A DNA stretch of 64,000 bases from the NCBI GenBank assembly GCA_017470055.1, contig JAFUFD010000043.1, positions 40,175 to 104,174 on the forward strand, written 5' to 3'. The stretch's first letter is position 1. Each line of letters starts with the position of its first letter. Below the pieces are notes generated by a model. That model was given only the letters and a program-made list of their open reading frames with translations. It was not told where the DNA came from and did not search any database. This stretch comes from Prevotella sp. (GTDB taxonomy: Bacteria > Bacteroidota > Bacteroidia > Bacteroidales > Bacteroidaceae). The position numbers were made by a program, and so were the translations under genes. Positions 42,953 to 52,130 of this stretch are shown here, piece by piece.

Positions 42953-43858
42953 TTACTTCTCTAGTTCTATAGAACGGGAACCGATCTCATGACCGTCGGC
43001 TATCACCTGCACACGGTAGGTTCCTGGTATCAAAGTCTGCTTCTTGGCGACATACAACTCCATAGGAGTCTCCTCACCCGTATACTCAATGGTCTTCATC
43101 ACCGTATAGGCGACCTCCTTGTCCTCGAAAGGACATTGTCCAGAGGCATTGAGCACATCACCTGTCGGAGTGAGGATGCGGACGTATATCTTACGCTGCC
43201 CATTCGTTGCCGTCACGTTGCGGGATATCACGAAGCGCACCTTCATCTCATTGGTGGAGCCACCAATCTTGTGAGGATGCTTCACACGGTCTTTCGTCTT
43301 CGACGACAAGGCAGCCTTGACGACCATCATGATATCGATATTTACCGCATTCAACTGGGCGGCGATAGCGACTTTTTCAGAGAGTGTCGCATTATCGGTG
43401 GTCAGGGCGAGATTCTGCTGGTTGCTCTCCTCCAACTCCGAGCGCACCCTGTTGTTCTCGTCCTGCAAAGCCTGGTTCAGGCGATTCAGTGAGTCAATCT
43501 CCAGGACATAACTGCGCAACACGGCACGAACAGAGGCGAGTTCCTTCTTCAGACGAGTAATCTCCGCCGCATCTGTCGCCTTTGTGTTCTTCAGTTCCTG
43601 CAGCAGTTGCTCTGTACGCTCCTGCTCACGAGTCAACTGGGCGATGATGGAGTCGTTGTTGATACGGGTCTTCATCTCACTGTACTGATCGGCAAACTGG
43701 CGATACTCTCCTTCCATCTCCTGCTTGTCGTAGACGGCGAGTTCCTCCATCTCCTTATTAGCCTGTGCCTGCTGGTTCAGGTTATAGGCGAGATAAGCCA
43801 CGCCAATGACCAGCAAAACGATAACAGCCGTAAGAATTGATATGATTTTCTTATCCAT
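42953..43858 (-). CDS. Membrane-anchored coiled-coil protein of unknown function
   Basis: A 301-residue protein with an N-terminal membrane helix (IISILTAVIVLLVIGVAYLAY), a long coiled coil (about 30-170, heptads of Leu/Glu/Asn/Gln, for example LTREQERTEQLLQELKN) and a C-terminal beta-rich domain (EMKVRFVISRNVTATNGQRK to GTYRVQVIADGHEIGSRSIE). It is first in the exporter operon, three bases before the TolC gene, so it may help assemble or brace the exporter. I do not recognise the family. A -7 box (TATCTTTG) lies 19 bases before the ATG. Confidence 0.75.
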   Translation of the reverse strand: MDKKIISILTAVIVLLVIGVAYLAYNLNQQAQANKEMEELAVYDKQEMEGEYRQFADQYSEMKTRINNDSIIAQLTREQERTEQLLQELKNTKATDAAEITRLKKELASVRAVLRSYVLEIDSLNRLNQALQDENNRVRSELEESNQQNLALTTDNATLSEKVAIAAQLNAVNIDIMMVVKAALSSKTKDRVKHPHKIGGSTNEMKVRFVISRNVTATNGQRKIYVRILTPTGDVLNASGQCPFEDKEVAYTVMKTIEYTGEETPMELYVAKKQTLIPGTYRVQVIADGHEIGSRSIELEK

Positions 43859-43926
43859 AATACTTTCTAAAACGGTGCAAAGATAGGACTTTTCAGTAAC
43901 ATGACAAAGTTTTTTTGTTCACAACT

Positions 43927-43958
43927 ATTGGAAGTTTAAGATTTATTTCATATATTTG
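43927..43958 (+). promoter_or_regulatory. Promoter of the DUF4492-cydAB operon
   Basis: ATTG (43927-43930), a 20-base spacer and TATATTTG (43951-43958) fit the Bacteroides pattern, 33 bases before the ATG at 43992. It diverges from the exporter operon. Confidence 0.55.
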
Positions 43959-43991
43959 CACAATAATAATCACCAAGGAACGACATTGCCT

Positions 43992-44213
43992 ATGGATAAA
44001 CAAGGTTTCTGGTACAGGGCTTTTGACCTCTACTATGATGGTTTTCGGAACATGCGACTGGGAAAAACGCTGTGGACAATCATCCTCATCAAACTATTTA
44101 TCATGTTTGCCATCCTGAAAGTATTCTTCTTTCCTAATTTCCTGAAGAGCCATGCGGAGAAAGGCGGAGAGTCTGACTTCGTGGCAACGGAGATGATCGA
44201 ACGTGCCCCCTAA
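43992..44213 (+). CDS. DUF4492 small membrane protein
   Basis: A 73-residue protein with one membrane helix (TIILIKLFIMFAILKVFFFP). The segment YYDGFRNMRLGKTLW is the DUF4492 signature. The family stands upstream of cydAB in many Bacteroidetes and is probably an accessory subunit of cytochrome bd, by analogy with small Cyd subunits of other bacteria. The ATG at 43992 is chosen over the one at 43956, because the promoter's -7 box overlaps the latter. Confidence 0.82.
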   Translation: MDKQGFWYRAFDLYYDGFRNMRLGKTLWTIILIKLFIMFAILKVFFFPNFLKSHAEKGGESDFVATEMIERAP

Positions 44214-44256
44214 CAAACCTACCCCACCTAACAAACCTAAAAAAACCTAATAAATT

Positions 44257-45897
44257 ATGAATGACTTACTTTTAAACATCGATGCGGGAGCCGTCAACTG
44301 GGCAAGAGCACAGTTTGCGCTGACGGCCATCTATCACTGGCTGTTTGTCCCCCTGACACTGGGACTCGCTGTCATCATGGGTATCGCCGAGACTTATTAT
44401 TACCGTACCAAGGATGTCTTCTGGAAAGACACTGCAAAGTTCTGGCAGAAACTCTTTGGCATCAACTTCGCCATGGGCGTGGCAACAGGTATCATCCTCG
44501 AATTCGAGTTCGGTACCAACTGGAGTAACTACTCATGGTTCGTAGGCGACATCTTTGGTGCTCCTCTCGCTATCGAGGGCATCCTTGCCTTCTTCATGGA
44601 GTCAACTTTCGTCGCTGTGATGTATTTCGGATGGAACAAAGTGTCAAAGGGTTTCCATCTTGCCTCCACCTGGCTGACAGGCTTAGGCGCCACCATCTCT
44701 GCTTGGTGGATTCTGGTGGCAAACGCATGGATGCAGTATCCTGTCGGATGTGAGTTCAACCCCGACACCATGCGTAATGAGATGGTCGACTTCTTCGCTG
44801 TCGCTTTCTCACCCTTTGCCGTTGGCAAGTTTTGCCATACTGTTATCTCCGCTTGGATCATCGGTGCCGTCTTCGTTGTTGCCGTCTCCAGTTGGTATCT
44901 GTGGAAGAAACGTGAGACGCAACTCGCCAAGGAGAGTATCAAGATTGCCGCCGTCGTAGGACTTATCGCATCTCTCGGCGCTGCTTTCACCGGTCATATC
45001 AGCGGACAGCAGGTGGCTAAGGTACAGCCTATGAAACTCGCCGCCATGGAGGCGCTCTACAACGGAGGCACAGACCAAGGATTAACGGCAATCGCCTGGG
45101 TGAATCCTTTGGCGCAGCCAGACTATCAGAACGAGGAGGCAGCGCCTCTGAAGATAGACATGCCATACGCCTTGAGCATCATGGCGACCAACGACCCGCA
45201 TGGCTATGTACCTGGCATCAACGATATTCTGAACGGCTATACCAAACCTGATGGTACGAAAGAGCCGTCTGTTGATGAGAAGATTGTAATGGGGCAGGAG
45301 GCCATCACCGCCCTTGCCGCCTATCGTAAGGCGAAAAAGGAGGGTGCCGACGAGGCTGTCCTGAAGGAACAACTCTCCATCCTCAAGGCAAATATGAAGT
45401 ATATGGGCTATGGCTACGTGAAAGACAAACACGACATCGTGCCTTACGTACCCATTAATTTCTGGGCGTTCCGCATCATGGTAGGACTGGGCTGTGTGTT
45501 CATCCTGTTCTTTGCGATTATCATTCTGCTTGCCTACAAGATTCCATTCCTCTCTATCACCACACGGCGACTGCTTGCCACCTTGGGACTGTTGCCTGAG
45601 ACGGAAGCCGACTCTTACGACATCACAAGACTGCCCGCATGGCATTACATCATTGCCATCATCCTCGTACCTCTTGCCTACATCGCCTCTGAGAGCGGAT
45701 GGCTCGTCGCTGAGTTCGGCAGACAGCCATGGACTATTCAGGACATGCTGCCCATATGGGTTGCCGTCAGCGATATCAACGGCAGTGCCGTTGCCTTGAC
45801 GTTCTTCATCTTCTTGTTCCTTTTCACCTTGATGCTTGCCGTGGAGATCAGTATTCTGCTAAAGCAAATCAAGAAAGGACCAGAGTATTCAGCATGA
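44257..45897 (+). CDS. cydA: Cytochrome bd ubiquinol oxidase subunit I
   Basis: A 546-residue inner-membrane subunit that binds quinol and all three hemes. The start NWARAQFALTAIYHWLFVPL includes the first heme-binding His, GINFAMGVATGIILEFEFGT is highly conserved, and the C-terminal helices include GWLVAEFGRQPWTIQDMLP. The long Q-loop-like segment (about 270-400) includes a polar insert with NDILNGYTKP and many Lys/Glu, as in Bacteroidetes CydA. It supports high-affinity oxygen use and oxygen scavenging in an anaerobe. Confidence 0.96.
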   Translation: MNDLLLNIDAGAVNWARAQFALTAIYHWLFVPLTLGLAVIMGIAETYYYRTKDVFWKDTAKFWQKLFGINFAMGVATGIILEFEFGTNWSNYSWFVGDIFGAPLAIEGILAFFMESTFVAVMYFGWNKVSKGFHLASTWLTGLGATISAWWILVANAWMQYPVGCEFNPDTMRNEMVDFFAVAFSPFAVGKFCHTVISAWIIGAVFVVAVSSWYLWKKRETQLAKESIKIAAVVGLIASLGAAFTGHISGQQVAKVQPMKLAAMEALYNGGTDQGLTAIAWVNPLAQPDYQNEEAAPLKIDMPYALSIMATNDPHGYVPGINDILNGYTKPDGTKEPSVDEKIVMGQEAITALAAYRKAKKEGADEAVLKEQLSILKANMKYMGYGYVKDKHDIVPYVPINFWAFRIMVGLGCVFILFFAIIILLAYKIPFLSITTRRLLATLGLLPETEADSYDITRLPAWHYIIAIILVPLAYIASESGWLVAEFGRQPWTIQDMLPIWVAVSDINGSAVALTFFIFLFLFTLMLAVEISILLKQIKKGPEYSA

Positions 45898-45939
45898 ATC
45901 GAGATATCGAAATAACAAGATAATGAAATAACGAGAACT

Positions 45940-47088
45940 ATGACATACGAATTCTTACAGCATTACTGGTGCTTCATCGTAGCACTCTTAGGCGCATTGT
46001 TAGTGTTCCTGCTCTTCGTGCAGGGAGCCAACTCACTGGCAGGCAGCCTTGGATATACAGAGGAGGGTCGCCGCCTTGTCTATAACTCCACAGGACGCAA
46101 ATGGGAGTTTACATTTACCACCCTCGTCACTTTCGGCGGAGCGTTTTTCGCTTCCTTCCCCCTTTTCTACTCCACGTCGTTTGGAGGAGCCTACTGGCTG
46201 TGGATGATTATCCTGTTTACCTTCGTGTTACAGGCAGTCAGTTATGAGTTTCAGAACAAGATAGGCAACTTCCTCGGTCCAAAAACGTTTCAGTTTTGTC
46301 TAACGCTAAATGGCATCTTAGGTCCATTGCTCTTAGGCGGAGCCGTTGCCACCTTCTTCGAGGGCTCGAACTTTATCATCGCCAAAGACAACCTGATAGA
46401 CGCAGGCTCGTTCACACCCATCATCAGCCGTTGGGCAAACGCCTCCCACGGACTGGATGCCCTGCTGAATCCCTGGGTACTGGTCTTCGGCTTTGCCGTG
46501 GTCTTCCTTGCCCGTGTACTGGGAATCCTCTATGTGATGAACAACGTCAATGACGAGGACATCCGCAGTCGTGGCAGTGTACGCCTCATCGGCGCCGCTG
46601 TACCCTTCCTCATCCTCTTTGTCGCCTATCTCGTCCATCTGCTATTGAAAGACGGCTATGCCTGGGACCCAGAGACGGGAGTGATCTTCATGGAGCCGTA
46701 TAAGTACCTGCACAATTTCATTGACATGTGGTACCTCCTTATTATATTATTAATAGGTGTAGTACTGGTGCTTTATGGCATTGGAAAGACGATTGTATCG
46801 AAAGACTATATCAGTGGTATCTGGCCCACAGGTATCGGCACCGTGCTTACCGTCCTTGCATTATTGCTCTGCTCCGCATGGAACCACACGGCATACTATC
46901 CCTCCACTGCCGATCTGCAGTCGTCGCTGACACTCGCCAACTCGTGCAGCAGTGAGTTCACGCTCAGGACGATGTTCTACGTTTCCCTGCTTGTTCCTTT
47001 TGTGCTTGCCTATATCGTCTACGCTTGGCGAGCCATCGACAAGAAGAAACTCGACAAGCAGGAGATTATCGACGACCACGCCTATTAA
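45940..47088 (+). CDS. cydB: Cytochrome bd ubiquinol oxidase subunit II
   Basis: A 382-residue inner-membrane partner of CydA with eight or nine helices. It starts EFLQHYWCFIVALLGALLVF and has VQGANSLAGSLGYTEEGRRL early, then helices spaced through to the end (MFYVSLLVPFVLAYIVYAW). It follows cydA after 42 bases in the same operon. The inverted repeat 47111-47152 lies just behind it and may reduce read-through into topB. Confidence 0.95.
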   Translation: MTYEFLQHYWCFIVALLGALLVFLLFVQGANSLAGSLGYTEEGRRLVYNSTGRKWEFTFTTLVTFGGAFFASFPLFYSTSFGGAYWLWMIILFTFVLQAVSYEFQNKIGNFLGPKTFQFCLTLNGILGPLLLGGAVATFFEGSNFIIAKDNLIDAGSFTPIISRWANASHGLDALLNPWVLVFGFAVVFLARVLGILYVMNNVNDEDIRSRGSVRLIGAAVPFLILFVAYLVHLLLKDGYAWDPETGVIFMEPYKYLHNFIDMWYLLIILLIGVVLVLYGIGKTIVSKDYISGIWPTGIGTVLTVLALLLCSAWNHTAYYPSTADLQSSLTLANSCSSEFTLRTMFYVSLLVPFVLAYIVYAWRAIDKKKLDKQEIIDDHAY

Positions 47089-47110
47089 AAATATTAAATA
47101 ATCCCTATTC

Positions 47111-47152
47111 ATGGCTGCGAAATTCAACAGAATTGATTAATTTTGCAGCCAT
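47111..47152. promoter_or_regulatory. Large dyad covering the topB promoter and start
   Basis: A 14-base arm (47111-47124) and its near-perfect inverse (47139-47152, one G-T pair) are 14 bases apart. The right arm contains the -7 box TAATTTTG (47138-47145) and the first bases of the topB ATG (47151). It may act as an operator, or as a hairpin at the end of the cydAB mRNA. Confidence 0.55.
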
Positions 47153-49004
47153 GATTGTTTGTATCGCAGAGAAGCCCAGTGTGGCAAGGGACATCGCACG
47201 TATTATCGGTGCTACTGCCTCGCACGACGGATATATGGAGGGTAACGGCTACCAGGTGACATGGACCTTTGGTCACCTGTGTACCCTAAAGGAGCCGCAT
47301 GACTACACCCCGATGTGGAAGTCATGGAACCTGACATCCCTACCTATGATACCAGAGCGTTTTGGTATCAAACTCATCGACCAGCCGAGTATCAAGAAGC
47401 AGTTTGCCATCATCGAGAGCCTCATGCGGAAAGCAGACCGTATCGTCAACTGCGGTGACGCCGGACAGGAGGGTGAACTCATCCAGCGATGGGTGATGCA
47501 GAAGGCGGGAGCGAAGTGCCCTGTCAGTCGTCTGTGGATATCCTCGATGACGGACGAGGCGATCAGTGAGGGTTTCTCGCAACTGAAAGACCAGGCTGAC
47601 TATCAGCCGCTATATATGGCAGGACTGTCCCGTGCCATCGGTGACTGGCTGTTGGGTATGAACTGTACCCGTCTCTATACTTTAAGGTACGGACAGAACC
47701 GTCAGGTGCTCTCAATAGGACGTGTACAAACCCCTACCCTCGCCTTAATTGTCAACCGCCAGAAAGAGATAGAGAACTTCAAGCCTGAGCCCTACTGGGT
47801 GCTTGCCACCGTCTATCGGGACACCACTTTCACGGCTACCAAGGGAAAGTTTACCTGCAAGGAAGAGGGAGAAGAGGCTTTCGCCACCATCGAGGGCAAA
47901 CCTTTCGAAGTGACGAAGGTGGAAAAGAAAGAGGGCAAGGAGCAGCCTCCCCAACTCTATGACCTCACCTCCCTGCAAGTGGACTGTAACCGTAAGTTCG
48001 GCTATTCCGCTGAGATGACACTCAACCTCATCCAGTCGCTCTACGAGAAGAAGTACACGACCTATCCTCGTGTAGACACCCAATACCTCTCTGACGACAT
48101 CTATCCGAAATGTCCGCAGACCCTCAACGGGCTCTATCAGACCAAGTTTGGAGGCGCTCCCGTCTATGCGGAGTATATCAAGCCCATTGGTGGTAAGGCG
48201 TTGAGGAAGTCGAAGCGTGTCTTCGACACCTCGAAGGTCACCGACCACCATGCCATCATCCCGACAGGTGTCATTCCCCAGAACCTCAGTGATGCCGAGC
48301 AGAGGGTGTTCGACCTTGTGGCACGTCGCTTTATCGGTGTCTTCCTGCCTGATTGCAAGTTCTCTACCACAACGGTATTAGGACAGGTCGACGAGGTGGA
48401 GTTCAAGGTAACGGGAAAAGAGATTCTCGACCCAGGTTGGCGAGTCATTGTGTCCACTAAGTCTGAAGAGACAGGGGATAAAGAGGCGGAGGAGCGCACC
48501 CTCCCCACCTTCGTCAAAGGCGAGACGGGCGAGCACCAGCCCACCCTAACAGAGAAATGGACAACGCCCCCACCTTATTATACAGAGGCAACCCTTCTCC
48601 GTGCCATGGAGACTGCGGGAAAGTTCGTGGAAGATGAGACCCTGCGTGCCGCCATGAAGGAGAACGGTATTGGTCGCCCTTCCAGCCGTGCCAGTATCAT
48701 CGAGACCCTTTTCAAACGCCATTATATCAAGCGAGAGCGCAAACGCCTTGTCGCCACGCCAACTGGTATCGAACTGATCGACCTCATCCGTGAGGACTTG
48801 CTGAAGAGTTGTGAACTCACAGGTATCTGGGAGAAGAAACTGCGTGACATCGAGCATCAGCAATATGACGCAGGGCAGTTTATCCAGGAACTGAAAGAGC
48901 AAGTTACCACCATTGTCAGCGATGTAATGCGCGACCCTACTAACCGCCGTATCACCGTCATGCCTCCAGAGGAGGAAAAGAAGAAGGGCAAGAAAAAACA
49001 ATAA
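47151..49004 (+). CDS. topB: DNA topoisomerase III (type IA)
   Basis: A 617-residue type IA topoisomerase. The TOPRIM domain starts at residue 2 (IVCIAEKPSVARDIARIIGA) with NCGDAGQEGELIQRW. The active-site Tyr is in KKYTTYPRVDTQYLSDD. It then has GIGRPSSRASIIETLFKR near the C-terminus and a Lys-rich tail (EEEKKKGKKKQ). The frame is open 42 codons further upstream, but the ATG at 47151 is chosen: it gives the family's usual start, and the -7 box (TAATTTTG) lies five bases before it. There are no C-terminal zinc fingers. Confidence 0.94.
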   Translation: MIVCIAEKPSVARDIARIIGATASHDGYMEGNGYQVTWTFGHLCTLKEPHDYTPMWKSWNLTSLPMIPERFGIKLIDQPSIKKQFAIIESLMRKADRIVNCGDAGQEGELIQRWVMQKAGAKCPVSRLWISSMTDEAISEGFSQLKDQADYQPLYMAGLSRAIGDWLLGMNCTRLYTLRYGQNRQVLSIGRVQTPTLALIVNRQKEIENFKPEPYWVLATVYRDTTFTATKGKFTCKEEGEEAFATIEGKPFEVTKVEKKEGKEQPPQLYDLTSLQVDCNRKFGYSAEMTLNLIQSLYEKKYTTYPRVDTQYLSDDIYPKCPQTLNGLYQTKFGGAPVYAEYIKPIGGKALRKSKRVFDTSKVTDHHAIIPTGVIPQNLSDAEQRVFDLVARRFIGVFLPDCKFSTTTVLGQVDEVEFKVTGKEILDPGWRVIVSTKSEETGDKEAEERTLPTFVKGETGEHQPTLTEKWTTPPPYYTEATLLRAMETAGKFVEDETLRAAMKENGIGRPSSRASIIETLFKRHYIKRERKRLVATPTGIELIDLIREDLLKSCELTGIWEKKLRDIEHQQYDAGQFIQELKEQVTTIVSDVMRDPTNRRITVMPPEEEKKKGKKKQ

Positions 49005-49032
49005 AAAAGCCTGCCTTTCGTTTATTGGTTGT

Positions 49033-51069
49033 ATGATGCGCAAGAACCTACACCTTATTTATATATTAGGCATCGCACTCCTCTTGATGGGATGTGGTGC
49101 CGATCAGGCGATAAAGAAAGGCGATAAGTATTATGCCCTCGGCGAGTATTTCGACGCGGCGGCACAATACAAGAAGGCATATGCGCAGACTCCTGTCAAG
49201 GAAAGGAAACTCAGGGGGCAACGTGCCCTGAAGATGGCGGACTGCTACCGACGTATCAACTATACCCAGCGTGCCATTGCCGCCTACCGTAATGCCTTAC
49301 GCTACGGGCAACAAGACTCGCTGACACAACTCTATTTAGGACAGCAACTGTTGAAGGCTGGCAGTTATAAGGAGGCGATAAAGGTGTATGGGGACATGCT
49401 CGTCGACTCTGTGGCAAGTCAAAGTCCAGCCTTTGCCAAGATCCTCGCACAGAATGGACTACGTTCCGCACAGCAGGCTCCTATCTGGAAACAAGAGGGC
49501 TCCCGTTATACCGTGAAACGGGAGAATATCTTCAATTCCCGTCGTGCAGAATATTCGCCGGTCTTGGGGGGAGATGATTTCGACCGTCTGTACTTTACCT
49601 CTACCCGTAATGAAGCGACAGGTGATGAGTTGAGTGGTATCACTGGCACGAAGAACGGTGACATCTTCCTATCACAGAAAGACGAGCAAGGCAAGTGGCA
49701 ACGCCCACAGGTCATCGACTCTGAGTTAAACAGCACCGATGATGAGGGAGCCTGTTGCCTGACACCCGACGGGCATACGATGTACCTGACCATCTGTAAG
49801 ACAGACAATGACTACCCCCGCTATGCGAAGATAGGCTCCTCCCGCCGCTCCGACGCCGCATGGAGCAAGCCACAGGAGGTGCAACTGACCCGTGACACGC
49901 TCTCGCTCTTCGCCCATCCCGCCGTCAGCCCTGATGGCAAATGGCTCTATTTCGTCAGCGACATGCCTGGTGGTATGGGGGGTAAGGACATCTGGCGTGT
50001 GCGTCTCTCCGAGAGTAACATGGGGGGCGTGGAGAACCTCGGAGCACCTATCAACACCCCTGGCGATGAACTCTTCCCCACCTTCCGTCCTAACGGTGAC
50101 CTCTATTTCTCCAGCAACGGGCATGAGGGCATGGGCGGATTAGATATCTTCATCGCCAAGCCTAACGCCTTTGGCTGGCAGTTGGAGCATCCCGGCTTTC
50201 CCTTGAACTCACAGGGCGACGACTTCGGCATGACCTTTGAGGGGATGCTCAACAAAGGATTCTTTTCCTCCAACCGTGGCGATGCCCACGGATGGGACCA
50301 TATCTACTCCTTTGAGAACCCCGAGATCATCCAGACCGTCAAGGGGTGGGTCTATGAGCAGGAGGGCTATGAGTTGCCGCAGGCCATCGTCTATCTCGTG
50401 GGCAACGACGGCACCAACCTGAAACTCAGCGTGAAGGGGGACGGCTCGTTTACCCAACAGATCAAGCCTCACGTCGACTACGTGCTGCTCGGCACCTGTG
50501 CAGGCTACCTGAACCACAAGGAGGAACTGCGGGTGGAGCCCGTCGAGGACTCCGAGGAATACGTCTTGCAGTTTCCTCTTGCCAGCATCACCGCCCCCGT
50601 TCTCATCGACAATATCTTCTATGACTTCGACCGTGCCACCCTGCGCCCTGAGTCGACAGAGGCTTTGGACAAACTGGTGGTATTGCTGAACGAGAACCCG
50701 CATGTCGCTATCGAACTTGCCGCCCATTGCGACTACAAAGGTAGTGAGGAGTATAATATACGACTCTCGCAACGACGTGCAGAGGCAGTGGTCAACTATC
50801 TAATCAGTAAAGGCATTGCCAAGAACCGCCTTGCTCCCAAAGGCTATGGCAAGGGCAGTCCCAAGAAGATTCGTAAGAAGTTGACAGAGAAATATCCCTT
50901 CTTGAAAGAAAACGACGTTCTGACAGAAGAGTATGTCAGAACGTTCACCCCAGAGGAGCAGGAGATATGCAACCAACTCAACCGCCGCACGGAGTTCAAG
51001 GTGACGAGTACCACCTATGGCATGTTCGACAAGGAAGGTCGCCTTATCGAATCAAGCGTTCGTAACTAA
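49033..51069 (+). CDS. PorE-like TPR/PD40/OmpA-family lipoprotein
   Basis: A 678-residue envelope lipoprotein (signal ending LLMGCGADQ). Domain order: TPR repeats (about 25-130), a PD40/WD40-like propeller (about 160-430, units such as DRLYFTSTRNE, GKWLYFVSDMPGGMGGKDIW, GDLYFSSNGHEGMGGLDIF), a carboxypeptidase-regulatory-like fold (about 435-510) and an OmpA C-terminal domain (FYDFDRATLRPEST, then LAAHCDYKGSEEYNIRLSQR) that binds peptidoglycan. This order matches PorE of the type IX secretion system of Porphyromonas gingivalis. No other T9SS gene is here, so the link is by architecture only. Its end overlaps the convergent small membrane protein gene by 26 bases. Confidence 0.83.
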   Translation: MMRKNLHLIYILGIALLLMGCGADQAIKKGDKYYALGEYFDAAAQYKKAYAQTPVKERKLRGQRALKMADCYRRINYTQRAIAAYRNALRYGQQDSLTQLYLGQQLLKAGSYKEAIKVYGDMLVDSVASQSPAFAKILAQNGLRSAQQAPIWKQEGSRYTVKRENIFNSRRAEYSPVLGGDDFDRLYFTSTRNEATGDELSGITGTKNGDIFLSQKDEQGKWQRPQVIDSELNSTDDEGACCLTPDGHTMYLTICKTDNDYPRYAKIGSSRRSDAAWSKPQEVQLTRDTLSLFAHPAVSPDGKWLYFVSDMPGGMGGKDIWRVRLSESNMGGVENLGAPINTPGDELFPTFRPNGDLYFSSNGHEGMGGLDIFIAKPNAFGWQLEHPGFPLNSQGDDFGMTFEGMLNKGFFSSNRGDAHGWDHIYSFENPEIIQTVKGWVYEQEGYELPQAIVYLVGNDGTNLKLSVKGDGSFTQQIKPHVDYVLLGTCAGYLNHKEELRVEPVEDSEEYVLQFPLASITAPVLIDNIFYDFDRATLRPESTEALDKLVVLLNENPHVAIELAAHCDYKGSEEYNIRLSQRRAEAVVNYLISKGIAKNRLAPKGYGKGSPKKIRKKLTEKYPFLKENDVLTEEYVRTFTPEEQEICNQLNRRTEFKVTSTTYGMFDKEGRLIESSVRN

Positions 51070-51388
51070 GCAACTCGTAGACCCCTATCATCAAAAGGCA
51101 GAAGAGGGTGAATACCACCGTGAGCGGGTTCACCTGTGGCGGTTCTGCGATAGTGGTGCGCAGGAACACCTCCATCTGCACCAGCAACAGTTCCCAACCA
51201 TGAAAGACGGTGAAAAGGAGGGCAGCGATGACGATACAGCATGCCGACCAGATACGTGTGAAACGCTTGACACGCATTGGCAACTGGCTCATCACCCGCT
51301 CTGTGAAACCATTGTCTTCTATCGTCTGTTGTGCTGCCTCGCTGAAGAACTGTCGCAGCAGTTTCTCGTTCTGTTCATCCATAACCAT
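51044..51388 (-). CDS. Small two-helix membrane protein, DUF5056-like
   Basis: A 114-residue protein: a soluble start (NEKLLRQFFSEAAQQTIEDN), then two membrane helices (WSACCIVIAALLFTVFHGW and PLTVVFTLFCLLMIGVYEL). It overlaps the ECF sigma gene by 14 bases. The position and layout fit an anti-sigma-like regulator or an accessory protein of that sigma factor, but no anti-sigma zinc motif is seen. A start two codons later (51382) is equally possible. Its end overlaps the convergent OmpA-type gene. Confidence 0.72.
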   Translation of the reverse strand: MVMDEQNEKLLRQFFSEAAQQTIEDNGFTERVMSQLPMRVKRFTRIWSACCIVIAALLFTVFHGWELLLVQMEVFLRTTIAEPPQVNPLTVVFTLFCLLMIGVYELLSYERLIR

Positions 51389-51899
51389 TCTGTTTTAAAT
51401 AGTTTGCCAATTTCTCTTTCCCTCGGGAGAGGTGCGACTTGACCGTTCCCTCCTTCATCTGTGTGATCTCCGCTATCTTCTTGATGTCGTAACCATCCAC
51501 CAACTGCAGCGTCACACAGGTCCGTTCATCAGGCTTCAACAAGGCGAGGGCATGGTAAAGGTCCATCTTCAACGTAGGACTCACCTGTGAACTGGTACGC
51601 TCTGGGATATTGTCCATGTCCGTTGTCTGCCGATAAGCCCTCGTATAGTCATAGAACACATTATAGGCGATACGCATCAGCCATGTCTGGAAAGAGGCAA
51701 GTCCTCGGAACTTGCTGATGTTCGTATATGCCTTGATAAACGTGTCTTGTGCGAGATCATCGCTCAACTGCTCATCTCCCAACGTCTGATGCAAGAAGAA
51801 ACGGCGCACGGGTGACTGGTATCGGCGCACGAGTTCATCAAAAGCCCGTCGGTTGCCTGATACCGCCACCTGTACTACAAGAGAGATGTCAGTGGTCAT
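51375..51899 (-). CDS. ECF-type RNA polymerase sigma factor
   Basis: A 174-residue sigma factor. Region 2 has ELVRRYQSPVRRFFLHQTLG and DLAQDTFIKAYTNISKFRGL (recognition of the -10 element). Region 4 has DERTCVTLQLVDGYDIKKIA and EGTVKSHLSRGKEKL (helix-turn-helix). It belongs to a minus-strand operon with a membrane protein, a PspC-domain protein and the small two-helix protein, which suggests control of an envelope response. Confidence 0.93.
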   Translation of the reverse strand: MTTDISLVVQVAVSGNRRAFDELVRRYQSPVRRFFLHQTLGDEQLSDDLAQDTFIKAYTNISKFRGLASFQTWLMRIAYNVFYDYTRAYRQTTDMDNIPERTSSQVSPTLKMDLYHALALLKPDERTCVTLQLVDGYDIKKIAEITQMKEGTVKSHLSRGKEKLANYLKQNGYG

Positions 51900-51935
51900 T
51901 CGCTATTTCGTTATTTCAAGATATCGATATTTCGG

Positions 51936-52130
51936 CTAAATCACCTTACTTTTCTCTGGCATCACGATCCAGGCCACGATATAGAATGGAATACCTGCGA
52001 AGGCAGTAAAGAGCGTCAAGGCTGCATAGCCTAAGCGAACGGCTACGGGGTCGAAGTCCATATACTCTGCGAAACCTGAGCAGACACCGGCTATCACACG
52101 GTCGTCTGAGCGATAAAGTCTTTTAGTCAT
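51936..52130 (-). CDS. PspC-domain protein
   Basis: A 64-residue protein that is almost entirely one PspC domain: KRLYRSDDRVIAGVCSGFAEY, then a membrane helix region (YAALTLFTAFAGIPFYIVAW). PspC proteins sense inner-membrane stress in other bacteria. It overlaps the preceding gene by eight bases and precedes the sigma factor gene by 36 bases. Confidence 0.9.
   Translation of the reverse strand: MTKRLYRSDDRVIAGVCSGFAEYMDFDPVAVRLGYAALTLFTAFAGIPFYIVAWIVMPEKSKVI

Noticed and set aside
49726-50772. Two long minus-strand ORFs (132 and 187 codons)
   Set aside because: Both are antisense to the PorE-like gene, whose domains are continuous and well formed.
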